A DNA stretch of 64,000 nucleotides from Siphonodentalium dalli (Eukaryota > Mollusca > Scaphopoda > Gadilida > Siphonodentaliidae), in contig CP136068.1 of NCBI GenBank assembly GCA_032622095.1, positions 62,706,025 through 62,770,024 on the forward strand, given 5' to 3'. Every line of letters begins with the position of its first letter. Within the stretch, counting starts at the first letter, position 1. The translations under genes and the position numbers were made by a program. Under the pieces are notes generated by a model, which was not told the origin of the DNA, searched no databases, and saw nothing but the letters and a program-made list of their open reading frames with translations. Below, piece after piece: positions 11,601-25,900 of this stretch.

Positions 11601-12870
11601 CCCTGTCCACTCTTATATGAGTTCCTCCCTTTCCACTCTTATATGAGTTCCTCCCTGTCCACTCTTATTTGAGATCCTCCCTGTCCACTCTTATATGAGT
11701 TCCAGCCTGTCCACTCTTATATGAGCTCCTGCCTGTCCACTCTTATATGAGTTCCTCCCTGTCCACTCTTATATGAGTTCCTCCCTGTCCACTCTTATAT
11801 GAGTTCCTCCCTGTCCACTCTTATATGAGTTCCTTCCTGTCCACTCTTATGAGTTCCTCCCTGTCCACTATAATATGAGTTCCTCCCTGTCCATCTTATA
11901 TGAGTTCCTCCATGTCCACTCTAGTATGAGTTCCTGCATGTCCACTCTTATATGAGTTCCTCCCTGTCCACTCGTATATGAGTTCCTCCCTGTTCACTCT
12001 TATATGAGTTCCTGCCTGTTCACTCTTATATGAGTTCCTCTCTGTCCAATCTTATGAGTTCCTCCCTGTCCACACTTATATGAGTTCCTGCCTGTCCACT
12101 CTTATATGAGTACCTTCCTGTCCACTCTTATATGATTTGCTCCCTGTCCACTCTTATATGAGTTGCTCCCTGTCCAATCTTTTATGAGTTGCTCCCTGTC
12201 CACTCTTTTATGAGTTGCTCCCTGTCCAATCTTTTATGAGTTGCTCCCTGTCCACTCTTTTATGAGTTGCTCCCTGTCCACTCTTTTATGAGTCGCTCCC
12301 TGTCCACTCTTTTATGAGTTGCTCCCTGTCCACTCTTTTATGAGTTGCTCCCTGTCCACTCTAATATGAGTTGCTCCCTGTCCACTCTAATATGAGTTGC
12401 TCCCTGTCCACTCTTATATGTGTTCCTGCCTGTCCACTCTTATACGAGTTCCTCCCAGTCCACTCTTATATGAGTTCCTCCCAGTCCACTCTTATATGAG
12501 TTCCTCCCTGTCCACTCTTATATGAATTTCTCCATGTCCACTCTTATATGAGTGCCTCCCTGTCCACTCTTATATGAGTTCCTGCCTGTCCACTCTTATA
12601 TGAGTTCCTCCCTGTCCACTCTTATATGAGTTGCTGACTGTCCACCCTTATATGAGTTCCTCCCTGTCCACTCTTATATGAGTTCCTCCCTGTCCACTCG
12701 TATATGAGTTGCTGCCTGCTCGTATATGAGTTCCTGCCTGTCCACTCTTATATGAGTTCATCCATGTCCACTCTTATATGAGTTCCTGCCTGTCCACTCT
12801 TATATGAGTTCCTCCCTGTCCACTCTTATATGAGTTCCTCCCTGTCCACTCGTATATGAGTTGCTGCCTG
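8690..12870 (+). repeat. Two copies of a ~2.1-kb higher-order repeat
   Basis: Rare variants recur at a fixed distance: TATTTGAG at 8,773 and 10,891, and the CACTAGTATATG unit at 8,976 and 11,094, both 2,118 bp apart. Farther along the marker ATTTGCTCC occurs at 10,069 and 12,135, a distance of 2,066 bp, which is 52 bp or two units shorter. The two copies therefore match over nearly their whole length with a net loss of two 26-bp units in the second. Edges are approximate, as the repeat is tandem and its phase is arbitrary. Confidence 0.88.
10097..10278 (+). repeat. Run of CTTTTATGAG units (first of a recurring set)
   Basis: Seven consecutive units in which TTATATGAG is replaced by TTTTATGAG, with GCTCCCTG in the variable half and GAGTCGCTCC in two units. 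Similar runs of 6-8 units recur near 12,170, 14,775, 18,050, 21,885, 25,310, 30,655, 35,295, 37,395, 40,870 and 44,341, each embedded in a higher-order repeat copy. The run length differs by single units between otherwise matching copies, so it is a local slippage hot spot. Confidence 0.92.
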
Positions 12871-14537
12871 CTCGTATATGAGTTCATCCATGTCCACTCT
12901 TATATGAGTTCCTCCCTGTCCACTCTTAAATGAGTTCCTGCCTGTCCACTCTTATATGAGTTCCTCCCTGTCCACTCTTATATGAGTTGCTGACTGTCCA
13001 CTCTTACATGAGTTCCTCCCTGTCCACTCTTATATGAGTTCCTCCCTGTCCACTCGTATATGAGTTACTGCCTGCTCGTATATGAGTTCATCCATGTCCA
13101 CTCTTATATGAGTTCATCCATGTCCACTCTTATATGAGTTCCTCCCTGTCCACTCTTATATGAGTTGGACCTGTATACTCTTATACGAGTTCCTCCCTGT
13201 CCACTCTTATATGAGTTGCTGACTGTCCACTCTTATATGAGTTGCTGCATGTCCACTCTTATATGAATTCATCCTTGTCCACTCTTATATGAGTTCCTCC
13301 CTGTCCACTCTTATATGAGTTCCTGCCTGTCCACTCTTATATGAATTCCTCCTGTCCACTCTTATATGAGTTCATCCCTGTCCACTCTTATATGAGTTCC
13401 TCACAGTCCACTCTTATATGAGTTCCTCATTGTCCACTCTTATATGAGTCCCTCATTGTCCACTCTTATATGAGTTGCTGCCTGTCCACTCGTATATGAG
13501 TTCCCCCCTGTCCACTCTTGTGAGTTCCTCATTGTCCACTCGTATATGAGTTGCTGCCTGTCCACTATTATATGAGTTCCAGTCTGTCCACTTTTATATG
13601 AGTTCCTCATTTTCCACTCTTATATGAGTTCCTCATTTTCCACTCTGATATGAGTTCCTCCCAGTCCACTCTTATATGAGTTGTTGCCTGTCCACTATTA
13701 TATGAGTCCCAGCCTGTCCACTCTTGTGTGAATTCCTGCATGTCCACTCTTATATGAGTTCTTCCCTGTCCACTGTTATATGAGTTCCTCCCTGTCCACT
13801 CTTATATGATTTCCTCCCTGTCCACTCTTATATGACTTCCTGCCTGTCCACTCTTTTATGAGTTGCTGCCTGTCCACTCTTATATAAGTTCCTCCCTGTC
13901 CACTCTTATATTAGTTCCTCCCTGCCCACTCTTATATTAGTTCCTCCCTGTCCATTCATATATTAGTTTCTCCCTGTCCTCTCTTATATGAGATCCCCCC
14001 TGTCCACTCTTATATGAGTTGGACCTGTATACTCTTATATGAGTTCCTCCCTGTCCACTCTTATGAGTTGCTGACTGTCAACTCTTATATGAGTTCCTCC
14101 TTGTCCACTCTTATATGAGTTGCTGCCTGCCACTATTATATGAGTTCATCCATGTCCACTCTTATATGAGTTTCTGTCTGTACACTCTTATATGAGTACC
14201 TCCCTGTCCACTCTTATGAGTTCCTCCCTGTCCACTCTAATATGAGTTGCTGACTGTCCACTCTTATATGAGTTCCTGCCTGTCCACTCTTATATGAGTT
14301 CCCCCCTGTCCACTAGTATATGAGTTGTTGCCTGCCACTAGTATATGAGTTCATCCATGTCCACTCTTATATGAGTTCTTCATTGTCCACTCTTATATGA
14401 GTCCCTCATTGTCCACTCTTATATGAGTTGCTGCCTGTCCACTATTATATGAGTTCCAGTCTGTCCACTCTTATATGAGTTCCTCATTTTCCACTCTTAT
14501 ATGAGTTCCTCCCAGTCCACTCTTATATGAGTTGTTG
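11937..14537 (+). repeat. 2,601-bp higher-order unit, copy A
   Basis: First of two adjacent copies. Landmarks ATTTGCTCC at 12,135 and CACTAGTATATG at 14,314 each recur exactly 2,601 bp later. Private changes are shared with the second copy, for example GTACCTTCCTG, TATGAATTTCTCC, GAGTGCCTCC, CCACCCTTATATG, TTACATGAG and GAGTTACTGCC. I saw no difference between the copies on visual reading of the stretches compared. Confidence 0.93.
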
Positions 14538-17138
14538 CCTGTCCACTCTTATATGAGTTCCTCCCTGTCCACTCGTATATGAGTTCCTCCCTGTTCACTC
14601 TTATATGAGTTCCTGCCTGTTCACTCTTATATGAGTTCCTCTCTGTCCAATCTTATGAGTTCCTCCCTGTCCACACTTATATGAGTTCCTGCCTGTCCAC
14701 TCTTATATGAGTACCTTCCTGTCCACTCTTATATGATTTGCTCCCTGTCCACTCTTATATGAGTTGCTCCCTGTCCAATCTTTTATGAGTTGCTCCCTGT
14801 CCACTCTTTTATGAGTTGCTCCCTGTCCAATCTTTTATGAGTTGCTCCCTGTCCACTCTTTTATGAGTTGCTCCCTGTCCACTCTTTTATGAGTCGCTCC
14901 CTGTCCACTCTTTTATGAGTTGCTCCCTGTCCACTCTTTTATGAGTTGCTCCCTGTCCACTCTAATATGAGTTGCTCCCTGTCCACTCTAATATGAGTTG
15001 CTCCCTGTCCACTCTTATATGTGTTCCTGCCTGTCCACTCTTATACGAGTTCCTCCCAGTCCACTCTTATATGAGTTCCTCCCAGTCCACTCTTATATGA
15101 GTTCCTCCCTGTCCACTCTTATATGAATTTCTCCATGTCCACTCTTATATGAGTGCCTCCCTGTCCACTCTTATATGAGTTCCTGCCTGTCCACTCTTAT
15201 ATGAGTTCCTCCCTGTCCACTCTTATATGAGTTGCTGACTGTCCACCCTTATATGAGTTCCTCCCTGTCCACTCTTATATGAGTTCCTCCCTGTCCACTC
15301 GTATATGAGTTGCTGCCTGCTCGTATATGAGTTCCTGCCTGTCCACTCTTATATGAGTTCATCCATGTCCACTCTTATATGAGTTCCTGCCTGTCCACTC
15401 TTATATGAGTTCCTCCCTGTCCACTCTTATATGAGTTCCTCCCTGTCCACTCGTATATGAGTTGCTGCCTGCTCGTATATGAGTTCATCCATGTCCACTC
15501 TTATATGAGTTCCTCCCTGTCCACTCTTAAATGAGTTCCTGCCTGTCCACTCTTATATGAGTTCCTCCCTGTCCACTCTTATATGAGTTGCTGACTGTCC
15601 ACTCTTACATGAGTTCCTCCCTGTCCACTCTTATATGAGTTCCTCCCTGTCCACTCGTATATGAGTTACTGCCTGCTCGTATATGAGTTCATCCATGTCC
15701 ACTCTTATATGAGTTCATCCATGTCCACTCTTATATGAGTTCCTCCCTGTCCACTCTTATATGAGTTGGACCTGTATACTCTTATACGAGTTCCTCCCTG
15801 TCCACTCTTATATGAGTTGCTGACTGTCCACTCTTATATGAGTTGCTGCATGTCCACTCTTATATGAATTCATCCTTGTCCACTCTTATATGAGTTCCTC
15901 CCTGTCCACTCTTATATGAGTTCCTGCCTGTCCACTCTTATATGAATTCCTCCTGTCCACTCTTATATGAGTTCATCCCTGTCCACTCTTATATGAGTTC
16001 CTCACAGTCCACTCTTATATGAGTTCCTCATTGTCCACTCTTATATGAGTCCCTCATTGTCCACTCTTATATGAGTTGCTGCCTGTCCACTCGTATATGA
16101 GTTCCCCCCTGTCCACTCTTGTGAGTTCCTCATTGTCCACTCGTATATGAGTTGCTGCCTGTCCACTATTATATGAGTTCCAGTCTGTCCACTTTTATAT
16201 GAGTTCCTCATTTTCCACTCTTATATGAGTTCCTCATTTTCCACTCTGATATGAGTTCCTCCCAGTCCACTCTTATATGAGTTGTTGCCTGTCCACTATT
16301 ATATGAGTCCCAGCCTGTCCACTCTTGTGTGAATTCCTGCATGTCCACTCTTATATGAGTTCTTCCCTGTCCACTGTTATATGAGTTCCTCCCTGTCCAC
16401 TCTTATATGATTTCCTCCCTGTCCACTCTTATATGACTTCCTGCCTGTCCACTCTTTTATGAGTTGCTGCCTGTCCACTCTTATATAAGTTCCTCCCTGT
16501 CCACTCTTATATTAGTTCCTCCCTGCCCACTCTTATATTAGTTCCTCCCTGTCCATTCATATATTAGTTTCTCCCTGTCCTCTCTTATATGAGATCCCCC
16601 CTGTCCACTCTTATATGAGTTGGACCTGTATACTCTTATATGAGTTCCTCCCTGTCCACTCTTATGAGTTGCTGACTGTCAACTCTTATATGAGTTCCTC
16701 CTTGTCCACTCTTATATGAGTTGCTGCCTGCCACTATTATATGAGTTCATCCATGTCCACTCTTATATGAGTTTCTGTCTGTACACTCTTATATGAGTAC
16801 CTCCCTGTCCACTCTTATGAGTTCCTCCCTGTCCACTCTAATATGAGTTGCTGACTGTCCACTCTTATATGAGTTCCTGCCTGTCCACTCTTATATGAGT
16901 TCCCCCCTGTCCACTAGTATATGAGTTGTTGCCTGCCACTAGTATATGAGTTCATCCATGTCCACTCTTATATGAGTTCTTCATTGTCCACTCTTATATG
17001 AGTCCCTCATTGTCCACTCTTATATGAGTTGCTGCCTGTCCACTATTATATGAGTTCCAGTCTGTCCACTCTTATATGAGTTCCTCATTTTCCACTCTTA
17101 TATGAGTTCCTCCCAGTCCACTCTTATATGAGTTGTTG
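14538..17138 (+). repeat. 2,601-bp higher-order unit, copy B
   Basis: Second adjacent copy. The junction at about 14,538 is seen where GTTGCCTGTCCACT continues with CTTATATGAG rather than with ATTATATGAG as in other cassettes; the sequence then restarts with the string found at 11,937 (CTTATATGAG, CCTCCCTG, CTCGTATATG, CTGTTCACTC). Marker positions are 14,736 and 16,915. Sharing of all private variants with copy A means the duplication is recent, or that the assembly has duplicated the segment. Confidence 0.93.
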
Positions 17139-19070
17139 CCTGTCCACTATTATATGAGTCCCCGCCTGTCCAATCTTATATGAATTCCTGCATGTCCACT
17201 CTTATATGAGTTCTTCCCTGTCCACTGTTATATGAGTTCCTCCCTGTCCACTCTTATTTGAGATCCTCCCTGTCCACTCTTATATGAGTTCCAGCCTGTC
17301 CACTCTTATATGAGTTCCTCCCTGTCCACTCTTATATGAGTTCCTCCCTGTCCACTCTTATGAGTTCCTCCCTGTCCACTCTAATATGAGTTCCTCCCTG
17401 ACCACTCTTATATGAGTTCCTCCCTGTCCACTCTTATATGAGTTCCTCCCTTTCCACTCTTATATGCGTTCCTCCCTGTCCACTCTTATTTGAGATCCTC
17501 CCTGTCCACTCTTATATGAGTTCCAGCCTGTCCACTCTTATATGAGTTCCTGCCTGTCCACTCTTATATGAGTTCCTCCCTGTCCACTCTTATATGAGTT
17601 CCTACCTGTCCACTCTTATATGAGTTCCTCCCTGTCCACTCTTATATGAGTTCCTCCCTGTCCACTCTTATATGAGTTCCTCCCTGTCCACTCTTATATG
17701 AGTTCCTCCCTGTCCACTCTTATGAGTTCCTCCCTGTCCACTCTAATATGAGTTCCTCCCTGTCCATCTTATATGAGTTCCTCCATGTCCACTCTAGTAT
17801 GAGTTCCTGCATGTCCACTCTTATATGAGTTCCTCCCTGTCCACTCGTATATGAGTTCCTCCCTGTTCACTCTTAATGAGTTCCTGCCTGTCCACTCTTA
17901 TATGAGTTCCTCTCTGTCCAATCTTATGAGTTCCTCCCTGTCCACACTTATATGAGTTCCTGCCTGTCCACTCTTATATGAGTTCCTTCCTGTCCACTCG
18001 TATATGATTTGCTCCCTGTCCACTCTAATATGAGTTGCTCCCTGTCCAATCTTTTATGAGTTGCTCCCTGTCCACTCTTTTATGAGTTGCTCCCTGTCCA
18101 CTCTTTTATGAGTTGCTCCCTGTCCACTCTTTTATGAGTTGCTCCCTGTCCACTCTTTTATGAGTCGCTCCCTGTCCACTCTTTTATGAGTTGCTCCCTG
18201 TCCACTCTTTATGAGTTGCTCCCTGTCCACTCTAATATGAGTTGCTCCCTGTCCACTCTAATATGAGTTGCTCCCTGTCCACTCTTATATGTGTTCCTGC
18301 CTGTCCACTCTTATACGAGCTCCTCCCAGTCCACTCTTATATGAGTTTCTCCCAGTCCACTCTTATATGAGTTCCTCCCTGTCCACTCGTATATGAGTTC
18401 CCCCCTGTCCACTCTTGTGAGTTCATCATTGTCCACTCGTATATGAGTTGCTGCCTGTCCACTATTATATGAGTTCCAGTCTGTCCACTTTTATATGAGT
18501 TCCTCATTTTCCACTCTTATATGAGTTCCTCATTTTCCACTCTGATATGAGTTCCTCCCAGTCCACTCTTATATGAGTTGTTGCCTGTCCACTATTATAT
18601 GAGTCCCAGCCTGTCCACTCTTGTGTGAATTCCTGCATGTCCACTCTTATATGAGTTCTTCCCTGTCCACTGTTATATGAGTTCCTCCCTGTCCACTCTT
18701 ATATGAGTTCCTCCCTGTCCACTCTTATATGACTTCCTGCCTGTCCACTCTTTTATGAGTTGCTGCCTGTCCACTCTTATATAAGTTCCTCCCTGTCCAC
18801 TCTTATATTAGTTCCTCCCTGCCCACTCTTATATTAGTTCCTCCCTGTCCACTCATATATTAGTTTCTCCCTGTCCTCTCTTATATGAGATCCCCCCTGT
18901 CCACTCTTATATGAGTTGGACCTGTATACTCTTATAAGAGTTCCTCCCTGTCCACTCTAATGAGTTGCTGACTGTCAACTCTTATATGAGTTCCTCCTTG
19001 TCCACTCTTATATGAGTTGCTGCCTGCCACTATTATATGAGTTCATCCATGTCCACTCTTATATGAGTTT
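16500..19070 (+). repeat. Higher-order arm with 3,836-bp periodicity, first copy
   Basis: Markers GGACCTGTATAC (16,622), CACTAGTATATG (16,915), CTCTTAATGAG (17,871), ATTTGCTCC (18,007) and CATCATTG (18,424) each recur exactly 3,836 bp downstream. Near 18,957 the spacing becomes 3,862, because one TTATATTAG unit of 26 bp is added in the downstream copy near 22,690. Downstream of 19,070 the match ends. Confidence 0.9.
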
Positions 19071-20335
19071 CTGTCTGTACACTCTTATATGAGTACCTCC
19101 CTGTCCACTCTTTTATGAGTTGCTCCCTGTCCACTCTAATATGAGTTGCTCCCTGTCCACTCTAATATGAGTTGCTCCCTGTCCACTCTTATATGAGTTC
19201 CTCCCTGTCCACTCGTATATGAGTTGCTGCCTGCTCGTATATGAGTTCCTGCCTGTCCACTCTTATATGAGTTCATCCATGTCCACTCTTATATGAGTTC
19301 CTGCCTGTCCACTCTTATATGAGTTCCTCCCTGTCCACTCTTATATGAGTTCCTCCCTGTCCACTCGTATATGAGTTGCTGCCTGCTCGTATATGAGTTC
19401 ATCCATGTCCACTCTTATATGAGTTCCTCCCTGTCCACTCTTAAATGAGTTCCTGCCTGTCCACTCTTATATGAGTTCCTCCCTGTCCACTCTTATATGA
19501 GTTGCTGACTGTCCACTCTTACATGAGTTCCTCCCTGTCCACTCTTATATGAGTTCCTCCCTGTCCACTCGTATATGAGTTGCTGCCTGCTCGTATATGA
19601 GTTCATCCATGTCCACTCTTATATGAGTTCATCCATGTCCACTCTTATATGAGTTCCTCCCTGTCCACTCTTATATGAGTTGGACCTGTATACTCTTATA
19701 CGAGTTCCTCCCTGTCCACTCTTATATGAGTTGCTGACTGTCCACTCTTATATGAGTTGCTGCATGTCCACTCTTATATGAATTCATCCTTGTCCACTCT
19801 TATATGAGTTCCTCCCTGTCCACTCTTATATGAGTTCCTGCCTGTCCACTCTTATATGAATTCCTCCTGTCCACTCTTATATGAGTTCATCCCTGTCCAC
19901 TCTTATATGAGTTCCTCACAGTCCACTCTTATATGAGTTCCTCATTGTCCACTCTTATATGAGTCCCTCATTGTCCACTCTTATATGAGTTGCTGCCTGT
20001 CCACTCGTATATGAGTTCCCCCCTGTCCACTCTTGTGAGTTCCTCATTGTCCACTCGTATATGAGTTGCTGCCTGTCCACTATTATATGAGTTCCAGTCT
20101 GTCCACTTTTATATGAGTTCCTCATTTTCCACTCTTATATGAGTTCCTCATTTTCCACTCTGATATGAGTTCCTCCCAGTCCACTCTTATATGAGTTGTT
20201 GCCTGTCCACTATTATATGAGTCCCAGCCTGTCCACTCTTGTGTGAATTCCTGCATGTCCACTCTTATATGAGTTCTTCCCTGTCCACTGTTATATGAGT
20301 TCCTCCCTGTCCACTCTTATATGATTTCCTCCCTG
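19071..20335 (+). repeat. 26-bp array between the 3,836-bp-spaced arms
   Basis: This section repeats variant strings seen at about 12.7-13.8 kb and 15.3-16.4 kb: the 22-bp GCTGCCTGCTCG units, TTACATGAG, GGACCTGTATAC with TTATACGAG, then CCTCACAG, CCTCATTG, GTGAGTTCCTCATTG, CCAGTCTG, CCTCATTTT, TCTGATATGAG. At its end three units present in the 16.4-kb counterpart are missing, giving a 78-bp deletion near 20,340. Confidence 0.88.
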
Positions 20336-22932
20336 TCCACTCTTATATTAGTTCCTCCCTGCCCACTCTTATATTAGTTCCTCCCTGTCCACTCATATAT
20401 TAGTTTCTCCCTGTCCTCTCTTATATGAGATCCCCCCTGTCCACTCTTATATGAGTTGGACCTGTATACTCTTATATGAGTTCCTCCCTGTCCACTCTTA
20501 TGAGTTGCTGACTGTCAACTCTTATATGAGTTCCTCCTTGTCCACTCTTATATGAGTTGCTGCCTGCCACTATTATATGAGTTCATCCATGTCCACTCTT
20601 ATATGAGTTTCTGTCTGTACACTCTTATATGAGTACCTCCCTGTCCACTCTTATGAGTTCCTCCCTGTCCACTCTAATATGAGTTGCTGACTGTCCACTC
20701 TTATATGAGTTCCTGCCTGTCCACTCTTATATGAGTTCCCCCCTGTCCACTAGTATATGAGTTGTTGCCTGCCACTAGTATATGAGTTCATCCATGTCCA
20801 CTCTTATATGAGTTCTTCATTGTCCACTCTTATATGAGTCCCTCATTGTCCACTCTTATATGAGTTGCTGCCTGTCCACTATTATATGAGTTCCAGTCTG
20901 TCCACTCTTATATGAGTTCCTCATTTTCCACTCTTATATGAGTTCCTCCCAGTCCACTCTTATATGAGTTGTTGCCTGTCCACTATTATATGAGTCCCCG
21001 CCTGTCCAATCTTATATGAATTCCTGCATGACCACTCTTATATGAGTTCTTCCCTGTCCACTGTTATATGAGTTCCTCCCTGTCCACTCTTATTTGAGAT
21101 CCTCCCTGTCCACTCTTATATGAGTTCCAGACTGTCCACTCTTATATGAGTTCCTCCCTGTCCACTCTTATATGAGTTCCTCCCTGTCCACTCTTATGAG
21201 TTCCTCCCTGTCCACTCTAATATGAGTTCCTCCCTGACCACTCTTATATGAGTTCCTCCCTGTCCACTCTTATATGAGTTCCTCCCTTTCCACTCTTATA
21301 TGAGTTCCTCCCTGTCCACTCTTATTTGAGATCCTCCCTGTCCACTCTTATATGAGTTCCAGCCTGTCCACTCTTATATGAGTTCCTGCCTGTCCACTCT
21401 TATATGAGTTCCTCCCTGTCCACTCTTATATGAGTTCCTACCTGTCCACTCTTATATGAGTTCCTCCCTGTCCACTCTTATATGAGTTCCTCCCTGTCCA
21501 CTCTTATATGAGTTCCTCCCTGTCCACTCTTATATGAGTTCCTCCCTGTCCACTCTTATGAGTTCCTCCCTGTCCACTCTAATATGAGTTCCTCCCTGTC
21601 CATCTTATATGAGTTCCTCCATGTCCACTCTAGTATGAGTTCCTGCATGTCCACTCTTATATGAGTTCCTCCCTGTCCACTCGTATATGAGTTCCTCCCT
21701 GTTCACTCTTAATGAGTTCCTGCCTGTCCACTCTTATATGAGTTCCTCTCTGTCCAATCTTATGAGTTCCTCCCTGTCCACACTTATATGAGTTCCTGCC
21801 TGTCCACTCTTATATGAGTTCCTTCCAGTCCACTCGTATATGATTTGCTCCCTGTCCACTCTTATATGAGTTGCTCCCTGTCCAATCTTTTATGAGTTGC
21901 TCCCTGTCCACTCTTTTATGAGTTGCTCCCTGTCCACTCTTTTATGAGTTGCTCCCTGTCCACTCTTTTATGAGTTGCTCCCTGTCCACTCTTTTATGAG
22001 TCGCTCCCTGTCCACTCTTTTATGAGTTGCTCCCTGTCCACTCTTTATGAGTTGCTCCCTGTCCACTCTAATATGAGTTGCTCCCTGTCCACTCTAATAT
22101 GAGTTGCTCCCTGTCCACTCTTATATGTGTTCCTGCCTGTCCACTCTTATACGAGTTCCTCCCAGTCCACTCTTATATGAGTTCCTCCCAGTCCACTGTT
22201 ATATGAGTTCCTCCCTGTCCACTCGTATATGAGTTCCCCCCTGTCCACTCTTGTGAGTTCATCATTGTCCACTCGTATATGAGTTGCTGCCTGTCCACTA
22301 TTATATGAGTTCCAGTCTGTCCACTTTTATATGAGTTCCTCATTTTCCACTCTTATATGAGTTCCTCATTTTCCACTCTGATATGAGTTCCTCCCAGTCC
22401 ACTCTTATATGAGTTGTTGCCTGTCCACTATTATATGAGTCCCAGCCTGTCCACTCTTGTGTGAATTCCTGCATGTCCACTCTTATATGAGTTCTTCCCT
22501 GTCCACTGTTATATGAGTTCCTCCCTGTCCACTCTTATATGAGTTCCTCCCTGTCCACTCTTATATGACTTCCTGCCTGTCCACTCTTTTATGAGTTGCT
22601 GCCTGTCCACTCTTATATAAGTTCCTCCCTGTCCACTCTTATATTAGTTCCTCCCTGCCCACTCTTATATTAGTTCCTCCCTGTCCACTCTTATATTAGT
22701 TCCTCCCTGTCCACTCATATATTAGTTTCTCCCTGTCCTCTCTTATATGAGATCCCCCCTGTCCACTCTTATATGAGTTGGACCTGTATACTCTTATAAG
22801 AGTTCCTCCCTGTCCACTCTAATGAGTTGCTGACTGTCAACTCTTATATGAGTTCCTCCTTGTCCACTCTTATATGAGTTGCTGCCTGCCACTATTATAT
22901 GAGTTCATCCATGTCCACTCTTATATGAGTTT
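20336..22932 (+). repeat. Higher-order arm with 3,836-bp periodicity, second copy
   Basis: Counterpart of 16,500-19,070. It differs by an additional TTATATTAG unit near 22,690 and by scattered single-base changes (for example CCAGACTG near 21,127 and CTTCCAGTCC near 21,820). The match ends at about 22,932, where TTTCTGCCTG replaces TTTCTGTCTG. Confidence 0.9.
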
Positions 22933-25900
22933 CTGCCTGTCCACTCTTATACGAGTTCCTCCCAGTCCACTCTTACATGAGTTCCTCCCAGTCCACTCTT
23001 ATATGAGTTCCTCCCTGTCCACTCTTATATGAGTTTCTCCATGTCCACTCTTATATGAGTTCCTCCCTGTCCACTCTTATATGAGTTCCTGCCTGTCCAC
23101 TCTTATATGAGTTCCTCCCTGTCCACTCTTATATGAGTTGCTGACTGTCCACTCTTATATGAGTTCCTCCCTGTCCACTCTTATATGAGTTCCTCCCTGT
23201 CCACTCGTATATGAGTTGCTGCCTGCTCGTATATGAGTTCATCCATGTCCACTCTTATATGAGTTCATCCATGTCCACTCTTATATGAGTTCCTGCCTGT
23301 CCACTCTTATATGAGTTCCTCCCTGTCCACTCTTATATGAGATCCTCCCTGTCCACTCTTATATGAGTTCCTCCCTGTCCACTCTTATATGAGTTCCTCC
23401 CTGTCCACTCGTATATGAGTTGCTGCCTGCTCGAATATGAGTTCATCCATGTCCACTCTTATATGAGTTCCTCCCTGTCCACTCTTATATGAGTTCCTGC
23501 CTGTCCACTCTTATATGAGTTCCTCCCTGTCCACTCTTATATGAGTTGCTGACTGTCCACTCTTATATGAGTTCCTCCCTGTCCACTCTTATATGAGTTC
23601 CTCCCTGTCCACTCGTATATGAGTTGCTGCCTGCTCGTATATGAGTTCATCCATGTCCACTCTTATATGAGTTCCTCCCTGTCCACTCTTATATGACTTC
23701 CTGCCTGTCCACTCTTATATGAGTTGCTGCCTGTCCACTCTTATATAAGTTCCTCCCTGTCCACTCTTATATTAGTTCCTCCCTGCCCACTCTTATATTA
23801 GTTCCTCCCTGTCCACTCATATATTAGTTTCTCCCTGTCCTCTCTTATATGAGATCCTCCCTGTCCACTCTTATATGAGTTGGACCTGTATACTCTTATA
23901 TGAGTTCCTCCCTGTCCACTCTTATGAGTTGCTGACTGTCAACTCTTATATGAGTTCCTCCTTGTCCACTCTTATATGAGTTGCTGCCTGCCACTATTAT
24001 ATGAGTTCATCCATGTCCACTCTTATATGAGTTTCTGTCTGTACACTCTTATATGAGTACCTCCCTGTCCACTCTTATGAGTTCCTCCCTGTCCACTCTA
24101 ATATGAGTTGCTGACTGTCCACTCTTATATGAGTTCCTGCCTGTCCACTCTTATATGAGTTCCCCCCTGTCCACTAGTATATGAGTTGTTGCCTGCCACT
24201 AGTATATGAGTTCATCCATGTCCACTCTTTTATGAGTTCTTCATTGTCCACTCTTATATGAGTCCCGCATTGTCCACTCTTATATGAGTTGCTGCCTGTC
24301 CACTATTATATGAGTTCCAGTCTGTCCACTCTTATATGAGTTCCTCATTTTCCACTCTTATATGAGTTCCTCCCAGTCCACTCTTATATGAGTTGTTGCC
24401 TGTCCACTATTATATGAGTCCCAGCCTGTCCAATCTTATATGAATTCCTGCATGTCCACTCTTATATGAGTTCTTCCCTGTCCACTGTTATATGAGTTCC
24501 TCCCTGTCCACTCTTATTTGAGATCCTCCCTGTCCACTCTTATGAGTTCCAGCCTGTCCACTCTTATATGAGTTCCTCCCTGTCCACTCTTATATGAGTT
24601 CCTCCCTGTCCACTCTTATGAGTTCCTCCTTGTCCACTCTAATATGAGTTCCTCCCTGACCACTCTTATATGAGTTCCTCCCTGTCCACTCTTATATGAG
24701 TTCCTCCCTTTCCACTCTTATATGAGTTCCTCCCTGTCCACTCTTATTTGAGATCCTCCCTGTCCACTCTTATATGAGTTCCAGCCTGTCCACTCTTATA
24801 TGAGTCCCTGCCTGTCCACTCTTATATGAGTTCCTCCATGTCCACTCTTATATGAGTTCCTACCTGTCCACTCTTATATGAGTTCCTCCCTGTCCACTCT
24901 TATATGAGTTCCTCCCTGTCCACTCTTATATGAGTTCCTCCCTGTCCACTCTTATATGAGTTCCTCCCTGTCCACTCTTATGAGTTCCTCCCTGTCCACT
25001 CTAATATGAGTTCCTCCCTGTCCATCTTATATGAGTTCCTCCATGTCCACTCTAGTATGAGTTCATGCATGTCCACTCTTATATGAGTTCATCCCTGTCC
25101 ACTCGTATATGAGTTCCTCCCTGTTCACTCTTATATGATTTCCTGCCTGTCCACTCTTATATGAGTTCCTCTCTGTCCAATCTTATGAGTTCCTCCCTGT
25201 CCACACTTATATGAGTTCCTGCCTGTCCACTCTTATATGAGTTCCTTCCTGTCCACTCTTATATGATTTGCTCCCTGTCCACTCTTATATGAGTTGCTCC
25301 CTGTCCAATCTTTTATGAGTTGCTCCCTGTCCACTCTTTTATGAGTTGCTCCCTGTCCACTCTTTTATGAGTTGCTCCCTGTCCACTCTTTTATGAGTTG
25401 CTCCCTGTCCACTCTTTTATGAGTCGCTCCCTGTCCACTCTTTTATGAGTTGCTCCCTGTCCACTCTTTTATGAGTTGCTCCCTGTCCACTCTAATATGA
25501 GTTGCTCCCTGTCCACTCTAATATGAGTTGCTCCCTGTCCACTCTTATATGTGTTCCTGCCTGTCCACTCTTATACGAGTTCCTCCCAGTCCACTCTTAT
25601 ATGAGTTCCTCCCAGTCCACTCTTATATGAGTTCCTCCCTGTCCACTCTTATATGAGTTTCTCCATGTCCACTCTTATATGAGTTCCTCCCTGTCCACTC
25701 TTATATGAGTTCCTGCCTGTCCACTCTTATATGAGTTCCTCCCTGTCCCCTCTTATATGAGTTGCTGACTGTCCACTCTTATATGAGTTCCTCCCTGTCC
25801 ACTCTTATATGAGTTCCTCCCTGTCCACTCGTATATGAGTTGCTGCCTGCTCGTATATGAGTTCATCCATGTCCACTCTTATATGAGTTCATCCATGTCC

